A stretch of 64,000 nt of DNA from Corynebacterium yonathiae (GCF_027570195.1 NZ_JAKMUZ010000013.1:1-64000); one strand, 5' to 3'. Shown: positions 32,089 through 41,363, numbered from the stretch's first letter. Program-made: numbers and translations. Notes: a model not told the origin generated them from the sequence alone.

Positions 32089-34728
32089 GTGACTACTAAA
32101 CAGCCTCGACTTCTGCTCATTGACGGCCATTCTATGGCGTTTCGTGCGTTCTATGCCTTGCCGGTAGATAACTTTTCTACCTCGGGTGGCCAGCACACCA
32201 ATGCCGTATATGGCTTTTTATCGATGCTTTCCAATATCGTGGCGGAGGAGAAGCCCGATGCCATTGCGGTGGCATTCGATGTTGGGCGCAAGACCTTCCG
32301 CACCGAATTGTTCCCAGACTACAAGGCGCAGCGTGAAGCCGCGCCGGAGGAATTTAAGGGCCAAGTCGACATCATCCGTGAGGTGCTCGAGGTGCTGGGG
32401 ATTACCACCCTATCCCGCGAGAACTTTGAAGCCGACGATATTCTGGCTACTCTCGCGACTGAGGCGCAGGACTATGAGACCCTCATCGTCACCGGTGACC
32501 GCGATTACCTGCAGTTGGTAAACGAATCTACGACGGTGCTCTATCCCATGAAGGGCGTATCCACGCTTCATCGCTTTACCCCCGCCGCAGTGGAGGAAAA
32601 GTATGGGCTCACGCCTGCGCAGTACCCAGACTTTGCCGCACTGCGCGGTGATCCTTCCGATAATTTGCCGGGCATCCCCAAGGTGGGCGAGAAGACGGCT
32701 ACTAAGTGGATTGTCAAGTATGGGGACTTGGCATCACTGGTTGAGCACGCTGAAGAGATCAAAGGCGTGGTGGGAAATAACTTCCGCGAGCGCATCGATC
32801 AGGTGCAGATGAATCGCAAGCTCACCCAGATGATCACGGATATGGACCTGGATGTCGACCCAGACGATCTAGCTTTCAAGGAGGCTAAGGTCGCCGACGT
32901 TGCTGCTAAGTTCGATGACCTCGAGTTTGGCACCAACCTGCGCGATCGCGTACTGGCCGCCATTCCCAATGACGGCGCTGAGGCAACGGAGCAGACCGAG
33001 GAGGTCCAAGAGCTAGAGACGGTCATCGACGATGAGCCTTTGTCCCAGTGGCTGCCAGGCCGAGAGCACGTTGCGGTTTATGTCCAAGGCGAGGGAAGCC
33101 CAGGACAGGGTGATGCATCGGCGATTGCTTTCGTAGACCAGGAACGCCACGGGCTGCAAGTGGAGTTGGGCGATCTTTCTGCCGCGGATGATAAGGCCTT
33201 AGCGCAGTGGCTGGCCTCCGATGCGCCGAAGTATTTCCACGAGGCGAAGGCGGCCTTCCATATGCTTGCAGGCCGGGGCATTGAGCTAGCCGGCATTGCC
33301 CACGACACGGCTATTGCCGCCTACTTGCTGCGGCCCGGTCAGCGCACTTACGCGCTTGCCGACGTCTACCAACGCCACCTCCAAAAGACCCTCGGCGCCG
33401 CCACGGAGCAGCTTTCCTTGCTGGATGATTCCACCTTGGTAGATCAAGCCGCAGCCATTATGGAGCTGGCGGAAAGGCTGACCGCGGAGCTGCAGGAAAT
33501 TGATTCTTTCGAGCTTTATACCGATTTAGAGCTGCCCTTGGTGACCATCCTGGCGCGCATGGAAGCTACCGGCATTGCCGTCGACGTGGACATTCTCGAA
33601 ACGCAGAAGGATGCCTTCGTAGAGCAGGTCGCCGAACAAGAGCGCGCCGCCCGTGAGCTTGCCGGTGACGATAAGCTCAACCTCAACTCACCCAAGCAGC
33701 TACAAACCGTACTCTTTGAGACTTTTGATCTGCCCAAGACCAAGAAGACCAAGACCGGCTATTCCACCGCGGCCAAGGAGATTGAGCAGCTTGCGGCTAA
33801 GAATCCCCACCCGTTCTTAGACCACCTTTTGGCTCACCGTGAGTACCAAAAGATGAAAACCACCCTCGAAGGTCTAATCAAGACCGTGCAGCCGGACGGT
33901 CGCATCCACACCACGTTTAATCAGACGGTGACGTCGACTGGCCGCTTGTCCTCGACGGAACCAAATCTGCAGAATATTCCGGTGCGGACCGAAGCTGGGC
34001 GACAGATTCGCTCTGCGTTTGTCGTAGGCGAGGGCTACGAAGAGCTCATGACCGCGGACTATTCGCAGATTGAGATGCGGGTGATGGCGCACCTCTCGGC
34101 AGATCCCGGGCTTATCGAGGCCTATAAGGACGGCGAAGACCTGCATAACTACGTCGGCTCCCGAGTCTTCGATGTGCCCGTCAACCAAGTCACGCCGGAG
34201 CTGCGCCGCCGCGTTAAGGCAATGTCTTATGGTTTGGTGTATGGCCTGTCGGCATTCGGCCTATCCCAGCAATTGGGCATCCCGGCTGGGGAAGCGAAGT
34301 CCATCATGGAAAGCTACTTTGAGCGTTTTGGTGGGGTAAAGAAATACCTCGATGAAGTAGTGGTCCAGGCACGTAAAGATGGGTATACAGCCACCCTCTT
34401 TGGTCGCCGCCGCTACTTGCCAGAGCTCAACTCCGATAACCGCCTAGCGCGCGAGAACGCAGAGCGAGCTGCACTTAATGCGCCGATCCAAGGCACTGCT
34501 GCAGACATTATCAAGGTGGCAATGATTAGGGTTGACCGTGCATTGCAGGACATGAAGTCCCGCGTGTTGCTACAGGTTCACGATGAATTGGTAGTTGAGG
34601 TCGCTCCTGGCGAGGCTGACCAGGTCCGTGAAATTCTCGAGCGGGAGATGGACTCTGCTATCGAGCTCAACGTGCCGCTGGAGGTCTCGGCTGGTGCCGG
34701 CAAGGATTGGGATGCCGCAGCCCACTAG
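32089..34728 (+). CDS. polA: DNA polymerase I
   Basis: An 879-aa family A polymerase for repair and Okazaki fragment maturation. The 5'-3' exonuclease domain (about 1-290) has LLIDGHSMAFRAFYALP and VTGDRDYLQLV. The central 3'-5' exonuclease-like domain lacks the DxE motif (AIAFVDQERHG) and the later Asp (KYFHEAKAAF), so it should not proofread. The polymerase domain (about 490-879) has motif A MTADYSQIEMRVMAHLS, motif B VKAMSYGLVYGLSAFG and motif C LLQVHDELVVEV. GTG 32089 follows TAGTAT by 7 nt, a leaderless layout; in-frame ATG 32080 is the alternative. Confidence 0.96.
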   Translation: MTTKQPRLLLIDGHSMAFRAFYALPVDNFSTSGGQHTNAVYGFLSMLSNIVAEEKPDAIAVAFDVGRKTFRTELFPDYKAQREAAPEEFKGQVDIIREVLEVLGITTLSRENFEADDILATLATEAQDYETLIVTGDRDYLQLVNESTTVLYPMKGVSTLHRFTPAAVEEKYGLTPAQYPDFAALRGDPSDNLPGIPKVGEKTATKWIVKYGDLASLVEHAEEIKGVVGNNFRERIDQVQMNRKLTQMITDMDLDVDPDDLAFKEAKVADVAAKFDDLEFGTNLRDRVLAAIPNDGAEATEQTEEVQELETVIDDEPLSQWLPGREHVAVYVQGEGSPGQGDASAIAFVDQERHGLQVELGDLSAADDKALAQWLASDAPKYFHEAKAAFHMLAGRGIELAGIAHDTAIAAYLLRPGQRTYALADVYQRHLQKTLGAATEQLSLLDDSTLVDQAAAIMELAERLTAELQEIDSFELYTDLELPLVTILARMEATGIAVDVDILETQKDAFVEQVAEQERAARELAGDDKLNLNSPKQLQTVLFETFDLPKTKKTKTGYSTAAKEIEQLAAKNPHPFLDHLLAHREYQKMKTTLEGLIKTVQPDGRIHTTFNQTVTSTGRLSSTEPNLQNIPVRTEAGRQIRSAFVVGEGYEELMTADYSQIEMRVMAHLSADPGLIEAYKDGEDLHNYVGSRVFDVPVNQVTPELRRRVKAMSYGLVYGLSAFGLSQQLGIPAGEAKSIMESYFERFGGVKKYLDEVVVQARKDGYTATLFGRRRYLPELNSDNRLARENAERAALNAPIQGTAADIIKVAMIRVDRALQDMKSRVLLQVHDELVVEVAPGEADQVREILEREMDSAIELNVPLEVSAGAGKDWDAAAH

Positions 34729-35671
34729 CGCGGCATCTTTCTCTCGCCGAGAAAAGGCGCGCCTTAGGCTCGCCTCGCAAGGCTTAACCGTTCAGCAGTG
34801 GGACAGCACGGAGGAAGTGGTCCAGGCTTTCGGTGTTATGCAAGGCCAAGACCTGCACTCCGTGCGCCGATCCTTGGCCTTGCGGGCAGGAGACCACTCA
34901 GATGCCGGAAATATTGTGCGTGGGTATCCCATGCGCCATACGCTTTTTGCGGCTTCTATCAAGGACATAGGCTGGATAACCGAACTGTGCGCAAAAGAGC
35001 GCAGGGGAGACGCTGAACTGCGCAGCGCTATTAATCAGCTTATTGATACACCCCTTTCACGAGCCGAGCTCAAGCAACGGGCTGCAGCGGTCCTGCCGGA
35101 AGTGCCCTTTTGGCATATTGTGCGTGTAGCAATGGAAAGCGGTCACGCCGTCTACTCCGGAGCGGACCAGCTGATTACACCGATGGAGTTGCCGGGATTG
35201 GACAAGGTCTTCAATGGAGACCAGGTCGCAGCTACCGCTGACCTAATGGTCCGGTATTTCCGCACTCACGGCCCAGCGACGCTGCGGGACTTTGCGTGGT
35301 GGACAAAGCTACCGCAAAGACTAATTAGGCCAGCAGCTGAAAACCTTCCGCCGGACATTGTGCGGTGTGGAGAAGAATCCGAGGACTTTGTCTCGATAGA
35401 GGTAATTGATATGGCCGAGGCGCGAAGAAAGCGTTCGGTGCTCTTATTGGGAGCTTTCGACGAGTACATCCTGGGATACCGAGATCGGTTATTTGCGATG
35501 ACTTCAGAAGTTCACGAGATACTTGCCCCTGGAAACCGCGGTGTCTTCCGCCGCCCCATTGTGGTGGACGGCCAGGTTCGTGGGACGTGGAATAAGCAAG
35601 CTATTGAGGATTTGGGTATTCCCGGCTACGCAGAGCGCAAAATTCAGAAGTTGTGGCGGACTGCGCAATAA
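34712..35671 (+). CDS. Winged-helix DNA-binding domain protein (HTH_42 / YcaQ-like family)
   Basis: A 319-aa protein of the actinobacterial winged-helix family related to YcaQ/AlkX. Typical pieces are VVQAFGVMQGQDLHSVRRSLALR, shown here in part (FGVMQGQDLHSVRRSLALR), RYFRTHGPATLRDFAWWTKL and LLLGAFDEYILGYRDR, with VVDGQVRGTW near the end. Some relatives act on DNA interstrand crosslinks; activity here is not established. ATG 34712 overlaps the polA 3' end by 17 nt, with AAGGA 6 nt upstream, so it is coupled to polA and may share a repair role. Confidence 0.8.
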   Translation: MPQPTSAASFSRREKARLRLASQGLTVQQWDSTEEVVQAFGVMQGQDLHSVRRSLALRAGDHSDAGNIVRGYPMRHTLFAASIKDIGWITELCAKERRGDAELRSAINQLIDTPLSRAELKQRAAAVLPEVPFWHIVRVAMESGHAVYSGADQLITPMELPGLDKVFNGDQVAATADLMVRYFRTHGPATLRDFAWWTKLPQRLIRPAAENLPPDIVRCGEESEDFVSIEVIDMAEARRKRSVLLLGAFDEYILGYRDRLFAMTSEVHEILAPGNRGVFRRPIVVDGQVRGTWNKQAIEDLGIPGYAERKIQKLWRTAQ

Positions 35672-35748
35672 GTTTTTTTAGGTAGCCTTTTCTGTGCGGA
35701 AAGAATTATGCGTGCACATGGAGAAACTAGGAAGGGAAATACTGCGCA

Positions 35749-36105
35749 GTGACTCTGGAAGAGAAAGTAAATAAATGGAATCTCCGCTTTTTTGAAAGTT
35801 TGTGGGCCATTCAAGTGAATCTTCTTGCAGCCGATATTAATGACCTCGGGCTAGACCAATTCCTTGAAGACTATAAGGGTTCTGCAATTTCGTACCCGGT
35901 TTTAGCCGGGTCTTATTTTTTGATGGCCATGATCGTAGCGCGCGTGGCGCCAAACCCTAAGGTCAGGAGATTGACGGCCGCTGGGGTGATGGTCGCTTCC
36001 ACGGCCCTTGCGTTCCTCTTTCCGTCCGCGTGGATGTTTGCTGCGTTGGTTATTTTCGCCCTTGCTTATTACCTCTGGCCACGAAAAGAAGGCGTGTCTA
36101 TCTGA
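35749..36105 (+). CDS. Small membrane protein of unknown function
   Basis: A 118-aa protein. An N-terminal amphipathic part (about 1-45, with FFESLWAIQVNLLAADI) precedes three hydrophobic segments at about 47-62, 74-90 and 92-110, then a short WPRKEG tail. Start GTG 35749 has AAGGGA 11 nt upstream. The base composition at the 5' end is more AT-rich than the neighbours. Its last 37 nt overlap the 3' end of the convergent RDD gene. I do not recognise the family. Confidence 0.6.
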   Translation: MTLEEKVNKWNLRFFESLWAIQVNLLAADINDLGLDQFLEDYKGSAISYPVLAGSYFLMAMIVARVAPNPKVRRLTAAGVMVASTALAFLFPSAWMFAALVIFALAYYLWPRKEGVSI

Positions 36106-36539
36106 GGTCGGCGCTCCACTAGGCAATTGGCCAGCATATCGAAGGGAGTTTGGCCAAAAGCGAGCATGCTTATGCTGAGAATTGCTAAAAATAGCGGCAT
36201 TACTCCGGGCCAGCCTGTCAGCGTAAGCATTGTGAGCAATAGCCAGGAATTACGCAGGCAGGCGGTGAAAAATCCTGGGTGGGTAGCAATGACTTCCAGC
36301 TGCAGGGACCACTTACCTAACGAGGTGGATTTCGTGGCTTCCACCCATACTCGATAGGCGTAAAAGACCATGGCGGCGGCAATGGCATTATAGAGTTCTA
36401 AGGTCTCTCCAGTAAGAGGATGGCCGGCTACCGCATTCACTACCCATTGCACCACCATAACGATGGCAGCGGCTAGGAAGCTATCAATCCACCAGGCAAT
36501 GCCACGTCGTATCAATAATCCAATCCGGTCCAAAACCAT
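36069..36539 (-). CDS. RDD family membrane protein
   Basis: A 156-aa protein with three or four helices and the RDD signature in LIRRGIAWWIDSFLAAAIVM and TSLGKWSLQLEVI. Function of the family is mixed (some transport-like). ATG 36539 is preferred because TAACCT ends 6 nt upstream, a leaderless layout; ATG 36545, two codons earlier, would abut that element. It is 9 nt downstream of the methyltransferase gene and overlaps the convergent small membrane gene. Confidence 0.8.
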   Translation of the reverse strand: MVLDRIGLLIRRGIAWWIDSFLAAAIVMVVQWVVNAVAGHPLTGETLELYNAIAAAMVFYAYRVWVEATKSTSLGKWSLQLEVIATHPGFFTACLRNSWLLLTMLTLTGWPGVMPLFLAILSISMLAFGQTPFDMLANCLVERRPQIDTPSFRGQR

Positions 36540-36548
36540 GTCCATAGG

Positions 36549-37280
36549 TTAGCGGGAATTGCGGCAGACGAAAATAATCGTGCCGGGAAAGATTTCTCCT
36601 CGCTCCGGAGACCATTGGCCCCAGGTGGTGCTAAGGCCCTGTGGCCACTCGGGTTCAATGATGTCCTCGATAAGGAACGGGCCCTTGCCTTGTAAGGCTT
36701 GGAACCAGTCGGCGATGGTGCGATGGAACTCCGCATATGTGAGATTGCCATCGCGGTCTTGTTCCAGATAGGCGCGATCGAAATAGCTAATATCGGCCGT
36801 TAGATTGGTGGGATCATCGGGGAAGATCCAGCGCATTGGATGGGTGACTGAGAGGACGAAACGACCGCCTGGTTTAAGAACTCGGGAGACCTCCTGCAGG
36901 GCTACGTCGATATTAGCGAGGAACGGAAAAGCGCCGAACGCAGAGAAGGCAGCATCGAAGGATTCAGTGGCATAGGGGAGCGAAAGCGCATCTGCTTGGG
37001 TCAGGGGAAGTGCCCCGGCAGCGTGGTTGAGCATGCCGCGGGAGATATCGACGCCGGTGGCAAAGCGGGCACGCGTTAGGAGCCACTCGGTACACGGTGC
37101 GGACCCGCAACCAATTTCCAGGACGGAAGAATCTGAGACGTCGCCAAGCAGGTGTGCTTGGTCCTCGTGGAGCATTTCTGGGCACCAATAAAAGGAAGAA
37201 AGATAGTCAGGGTGCTCGGCGTGGTAGCTGGCGGCGTCGCCATCCCAGTAGGCCTGATTTGCTTGCGATGGGGAAGTCAC
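36549..37280 (-). CDS. Class I SAM-dependent methyltransferase
   Basis: A 243-aa methyltransferase. SAM motif I SVLEIGCGSAPCTEWLL, motif II FDAAFSAFGAFPFL and the post-motif region EVSRVLKPGGRFVLSVTHP fit Methyltransf_11 proteins. Acceptor unknown. Start GTG 37280 (MTSPSQANQAYWDGDA); AAGGAA lies 14 nt upstream, which is far. It is transcribed away from rpsA, with 249 bp between the starts. Confidence 0.85.
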   Translation of the reverse strand: MTSPSQANQAYWDGDAASYHAEHPDYLSSFYWCPEMLHEDQAHLLGDVSDSSVLEIGCGSAPCTEWLLTRARFATGVDISRGMLNHAAGALPLTQADALSLPYATESFDAAFSAFGAFPFLANIDVALQEVSRVLKPGGRFVLSVTHPMRWIFPDDPTNLTADISYFDRAYLEQDRDGNLTYAEFHRTIADWFQALQGKGPFLIEDIIEPEWPQGLSTTWGQWSPERGEIFPGTIIFVCRNSR

Positions 37281-37529
37281 AGTGAGGAAAATTCCTTGGA
37301 GAAAAAGTTGGGCCGTGTATTTGCCCTTTAAGCTGGACAGATGTAGTGTTGGTTGGGCGTGTCTATGCCACGGGTTGTTCTAAGCCGCTGTAGGAAGGCT
37401 TTAAGCAATCACGAGGCGGGATCGAATATTTTCTTTTTTGCTGCCTTTTGGGCAGCTTATCAGGCTTTTTCGAGAGACGCGCAGTTGTCCAATTTCGATT
37501 TCCTACATTTATTCGGAGCATTTCTTAAT
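37281..37529. other. rpsA leader and divergent promoter region
   Basis: No gene. The region holds a perfect hairpin GCTGCC-ttttg-GGCAGC (37440-37456), preceded by TTTCTTTTTT and followed by a T-rich stretch near 37470, which could be an attenuator or processing site in a long rpsA leader. The rpsA frame remains open to 37353, but that part has no S1 similarity. Confidence 0.5.
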
Positions 37530-38990
37530 ATGCCATCTTCTAATACCCCGCAGGTTGCGATCAACGATATCGGAACCGCAGAGGACTTCCTCGCAGCTGT
37601 AGACGCCACCATCAAGTACTTCAACGATGGTGACATCGTCGGGGGTACCGTCGTCAAGGTTGACCACGACGAGGTACTGCTGGACATCGGATACAAGACC
37701 GAAGGCGTTATCCCTTCCCGCGAGCTGTCCATCAAGCACGACGTCAACCCAGATGAGGTTGTTGAGGTCGGCGATGAGGTTGACGCACTTGTTCTCACCA
37801 AGGAGGACAAGGAAGGCCGCCTGATCCTGTCCAAGAAGCGTGCACAGTACGAGCGCGCTTGGGGCGCCATCGAGGAGCTGCAGGCCAAGGAAGAGCCTGT
37901 CACCGGTACCGTTATCGAGGTTGTCAAGGGCGGCCTCATCCTGGATATCGGCCTGCGTGGCTTCCTGCCTGCATCTCTGGTTGAGATGCGTCGCGTCCGC
38001 GACCTGGAGCCGTACATCGGCCAGGAACTGGAAGCAAAGATCATCGAGCTGGACAAGCAGCGCAACAACGTTGTTCTGTCTCGCCGTGCATACCTGGAGC
38101 AGACCCAGTCCGAGGTTCGCTCCGAGTTCCTGCACCAGCTGCAGAAGGGCCAGGTCCGCAAGGGCGTTGTGTCCTCCATCGTCAACTTCGGCGCCTTCGT
38201 CGATCTCGGCGGTGTCGACGGCCTGGTTCACGTTTCCGAGCTGTCCTGGAAGCACATTGACCACCCATCCGAGGTTGTCACCGTTGGTGACGAGGTAACC
38301 GTTGAGGTTCTGGATGTTGATCTGGACCGCGAGCGCGTTTCCCTGTCCCTGAAGGCTACCCAGGAAGATCCATGGCGTGTATTCGCCCGCACCCACGCTG
38401 TGGGTCAGATCGTTCCGGGCAAGGTCACCAAGCTCGTTCCATTCGGCGCCTTCGTTCGCGTCGAAGAGGGCATCGAGGGCCTGGTTCACATCTCCGAGCT
38501 GGCTCAGCGCCACGTCGAGGTGCCAGACCAGGTTGTCACCGTTGGCCAGGAAGTTATGGTCAAGGTCATCGACATCGATCTCGAGCGTCGTCGTATCTCC
38601 TTGTCCGTTAAGCAAGCAGACGAGGACTACACCGAAGAGTTCGATCCGTCCAAGTACGGCATGGCTGACTCCTACGACGAGCAGGGCAACTACGTCTTCC
38701 CTGAGGGCTTTGACCCTGAGACTAACGAGTGGAAGGAAGGCTTCGACGAGCAGCGTCAGGCTTGGGAGGCACGCTACGCAGAGTCCGAGCGTCGCTTCAA
38801 CCTGCACACCGCTCAGATCGAGCGCAACCGCGCCGCAGCCGCTGAGGCTGCTGAGTCTGCAGAGTCCTCCAACTACTCCTCTGATTCCTCCGATGCAGCT
38901 CCGGCATCCGAGACTCAGGCAGAGGTTGGCGGCTCCCTGGCTTCCGATGAGCAGCTCGCCGCACTGCGCGACAAGCTCGCTGGCAACTAA
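37530..38990 (+). CDS. rpsA: 30S ribosomal protein S1
   Basis: A 486-aa protein with four S1 domains at about residues 34-105 (GDIVGGTVVKVDHDEVLLDI), 122-190 (VTGTVIEVVKGGLILDIGLR), 208-278 (KGVVSSIVNFGAFVDLGGVD) and 292-362 (PGKVTKLVPFGAFVRVEEGI), then an acidic Ser/Ala-rich tail. Actinobacterial S1 commonly has four domains rather than six. It binds mRNA at initiation. ATG 37530 (MPSSNTPQVAINDIG) has GGAG about 12 nt upstream. Codon use is strongly biased, as in highly expressed genes. Confidence 0.96.
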   Translation: MPSSNTPQVAINDIGTAEDFLAAVDATIKYFNDGDIVGGTVVKVDHDEVLLDIGYKTEGVIPSRELSIKHDVNPDEVVEVGDEVDALVLTKEDKEGRLILSKKRAQYERAWGAIEELQAKEEPVTGTVIEVVKGGLILDIGLRGFLPASLVEMRRVRDLEPYIGQELEAKIIELDKQRNNVVLSRRAYLEQTQSEVRSEFLHQLQKGQVRKGVVSSIVNFGAFVDLGGVDGLVHVSELSWKHIDHPSEVVTVGDEVTVEVLDVDLDRERVSLSLKATQEDPWRVFARTHAVGQIVPGKVTKLVPFGAFVRVEEGIEGLVHISELAQRHVEVPDQVVTVGQEVMVKVIDIDLERRRISLSVKQADEDYTEEFDPSKYGMADSYDEQGNYVFPEGFDPETNEWKEGFDEQRQAWEARYAESERRFNLHTAQIERNRAAAAEAAESAESSNYSSDSSDAAPASETQAEVGGSLASDEQLAALRDKLAGN

Positions 38991-39010
38991 AGCTTCCGCT
39001 TAGTTCCCTG

Positions 39011-39078
39011 CTGAGCCTTAGAGCTCAGCTTCAAGGCCGCGTTTACTTCGTCATACAGACGGGGTGGACGCGGCTTTT
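39011..39078 (+). terminator. Double hairpin terminator region after rpsA
   Basis: CTGAGC-cttaga-GCTCAG (39011-39028) is followed by GCCGCGT (39036-39042) pairing with ACGCGGC (39068-39074) and TTTT. The second hairpin has a 25-nt loop. Confidence 0.65.
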
Positions 39079-39196
39079 GTGATCTTTGAGACAGACTCTG
39101 CAATCGTTTGCTGGGGCATTTCAGATATATAAATGGTTGACCAGCGTAGACGGACAGAGGGAAGCAAAAAGAGCCTGGAAAGACCACAAAACGGGC

Positions 39197-39262
39197 TTTT
39201 GTTCATGTGGGAATCCTCTTATACTCAACTATGACGTTATAGCCAGTGTCGTACTGGTTATA
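39197..39262 (+). promoter_or_regulatory. ptsG promoter and leader dyad
   Basis: TATACT (39220-39225) is a good -10, with TTTTGT (39197-39202) 17 bp upstream. Shortly after the expected transcription start, TATAGCCAGT (39238-39247) and ACTGGTTATA (39253-39262) form a dyad with one G-T pair around GTCGT. It could be a repressor operator or an RNA hairpin in the leader. ptsG is controlled by several regulators in C. glutamicum; which one binds here is unknown. Confidence 0.55.
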
Positions 39263-39289
39263 GGTGGTATTTGAACTGAGGAGTAAGAA

Positions 39290-41341
39290 GTGGCATCTAC
39301 CAAAGACACTTCCGCCCACATCGTTGAAAGCATCGGCGGCGCTGACAACATTACGTCGCTGACGCACTGTGCGACGCGCCTGCGTTTCCAACTTGCTGAT
39401 GCGGGGAAAGTTGATAAAGAAAAGCTCGACAGCGACCCAGCGGTGCTAGGCACCGTGCCACAAGGCGCCCACGGCTACCAAGTAGTCATGGGCGGCGGCG
39501 TTGCTGACTATTACAACGAAATCATCAAGCAGCCCGGTGTACACGCTTCCGGTGAGAAAACGGCGTCCTCCAAGAAGGAGTACGACGGTGTTCGCGGAAA
39601 GTACGATTGGGTAGATTACTGCTTCGAATTTCTTTCTGATACCTTCCGCCCTGTTCTCTGGGCACTGTTGGGTGCCTCGCTCATTATCATGCTGCTGATC
39701 TTGGCGGACACCTTTGGTATTCAGGATTTCCGTGCTCCGCTGGAGGAGCAGCCAGAAGGTTTCCGTTTGGCTCACGCGATGTACCAGTCGGTCTTTTACT
39801 TCCTACCGGTGATGGTGGGAGCGACTGCGGCTCAGAAACTAGGTGCAAATATGTGGGTTTCTGCCGCTATCCCAGCGGCACTTCTTACCCCGGAGTTTTT
39901 GTCCCTGGGCGAAGCAGGCGATACCGCAAATATCTTTGGTCTGCCGTTGGTTATTGACTCCTACGGCTCCCAGGTCTTCCCGCCGATCCTGGCTGCAATC
40001 GGTCTATATTGGGTGGAAAAGGGACTGAAAAAGGTTATTCCAAGCGCGGTACACATGGTTTTCGTACCGTTCTTCTCCCTGCTGATTATGATTCCGGCAA
40101 CGGCCTTCCTCCTTGGCCCGTTCGGCATTGGCGTGGGCAACGGCATTTCCTGGGTCCTTTATCAAATCAATGATTTCTCGCCTTTCATCTTGGCTATTGT
40201 CGTCCCGCTGCTGTACCCATTCCTGGTGCCGATGGGCCTGCACTGGCCGCTGAACGTCATCATGATCCAGAACATCGCCACCTACGGCTACGACTTCATT
40301 CAAGGGCCGATGGGCGCATGGAACTTTGCCTGCTTCGGTGTCGTCGGCGCGGTCATGGTCATCTCCTTCAAGGAGAAGAACAATGCCATGCGCCAGGTCT
40401 CCATCGGTGCGTTCGCAGCGGGCATCCTAGGCGGCGTGTCGGAACCTTCCCTGTACGGCATCTTGTTGCGCTTCCGCCGCAGCTACTACCGGTTGCTGCC
40501 AGGTTGTGCCTTGGGTGGCGCAATCATCGGTCTTTTCGATGTCCGTGCAGAAGCCTTCGTCTTTACCTCGGCGTTGACCACCAGCGCCATGACCCCGCAT
40601 TTGGGCTACGTGCTGGGCATCTCGGCTGCTTTCCTTACTTCCTTCATCCTCACCTTGTTCTTCGGCTACCGCACGGCAGAAGAAAAACAGGCCGACTTGG
40701 AGCGCATCGCGCGCGAGCAAGGCGAGACTGTTGATGATGCAGCTGCTCGCGGAGAGTTGAATTTCTCCAAGAGCAAAGATGCGGACTCCGCCAGCGAGGG
40801 CGGCGCCGTTCCCGCTAGCGCCGCAGGCGCTGCTGCCACCGGCGTGGCCACCAAGCAGGCTGGGAAGGAAGCGATTGCGCTGGATTCTCCTCTCGAGGGC
40901 GAAGCGGTCGATCTGTCGGAAGTTCCGGATCCCATTTTCGCCGCAGCAAAGTTGGGCCCGGGTATGGCGGTCCAGCCGGCTGGCAATGCGGTCTTTGCGC
41001 CTGCCGACGGCAAGGTGCTCACCGTTCAAAATTCTGGCCATGCGGTAGGCCTAAGCTTGGATAACGGTGTGCAGCTACTCATCCACGTAGGTCTCGACAC
41101 CGTGGAGCTGGCAGGCGAAGGTTTTGAAGTCCACGTGGCGAAGAAGCAACGCATCTCCGCTGGCGATAAGTTGATTACCTTTGATCCAGAGTTCATCCGT
41201 TCCAAGGGCTATAACTTGATTACTCCAGTGGTGGTCACCAATGCCACCAAGTTTGGTTCTGTCACTGGCGACGCCGGCCAGGTTTCCCCGAGTGATACCC
41301 TGCTTCACGTCTCTCCGAAGGCTGAGGAAGCAGCGCAATAG
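39290..41341 (+). CDS. ptsG: PTS glucose transporter subunit EIIBCA
   Basis: A 683-aa permease fusing EIIB, EIIC and EIIA. EIIB (about 1-90) has the phospho-Cys motif ITSLTHCATRLRF (Cys27). EIIC (about 105-470) has many helices and conserved blocks such as VFYFLPVMVGATAAQKLGAN and GGVSEPSLYGILLRFRRSYY. After an Ala/Gly-rich linker, EIIA (about 545-683) has the phospho-His in LLIHVGLDTVEL. It closely resembles C. glutamicum PtsG in domain order and sequence blocks, so glucose is the likely substrate. Start GTG 39290 has GAGGAG 7 nt upstream. Confidence 0.95.
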   Translation: MASTKDTSAHIVESIGGADNITSLTHCATRLRFQLADAGKVDKEKLDSDPAVLGTVPQGAHGYQVVMGGGVADYYNEIIKQPGVHASGEKTASSKKEYDGVRGKYDWVDYCFEFLSDTFRPVLWALLGASLIIMLLILADTFGIQDFRAPLEEQPEGFRLAHAMYQSVFYFLPVMVGATAAQKLGANMWVSAAIPAALLTPEFLSLGEAGDTANIFGLPLVIDSYGSQVFPPILAAIGLYWVEKGLKKVIPSAVHMVFVPFFSLLIMIPATAFLLGPFGIGVGNGISWVLYQINDFSPFILAIVVPLLYPFLVPMGLHWPLNVIMIQNIATYGYDFIQGPMGAWNFACFGVVGAVMVISFKEKNNAMRQVSIGAFAAGILGGVSEPSLYGILLRFRRSYYRLLPGCALGGAIIGLFDVRAEAFVFTSALTTSAMTPHLGYVLGISAAFLTSFILTLFFGYRTAEEKQADLERIAREQGETVDDAAARGELNFSKSKDADSASEGGAVPASAAGAAATGVATKQAGKEAIALDSPLEGEAVDLSEVPDPIFAAAKLGPGMAVQPAGNAVFAPADGKVLTVQNSGHAVGLSLDNGVQLLIHVGLDTVELAGEGFEVHVAKKQRISAGDKLITFDPEFIRSKGYNLITPVVVTNATKFGSVTGDAGQVSPSDTLLHVSPKAEEAAQ

Positions 41342-41363
41342 AGGTTCGCGTATAGCTTGGATT

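Larger units (their letters stand above)
38991..39289 (+). other. rpsA-ptsG intergenic region with regulatory elements
   Basis: About 300 bp with no gene. It contains the rpsA terminators, a partial cAMP-regulator (GlxR-like) match TGTGA-N6-AGACA at 39078-39093, a ptsG promoter candidate and the dyad at 39238-39262 (last two listed separately). Confidence 0.5.

Noticed and set aside
35670-35692. DtxR-like iron box (TTAGGTAGCCT) before the small membrane gene
   Set aside because: Aligned to the 19-bp consensus, too many positions mismatch, especially in the right half.
37509-38807. A 432-codon minus-strand frame opposite rpsA
   Set aside because: It is a by-product of the biased codons of rpsA; composition is repetitive and meaningless on this strand.
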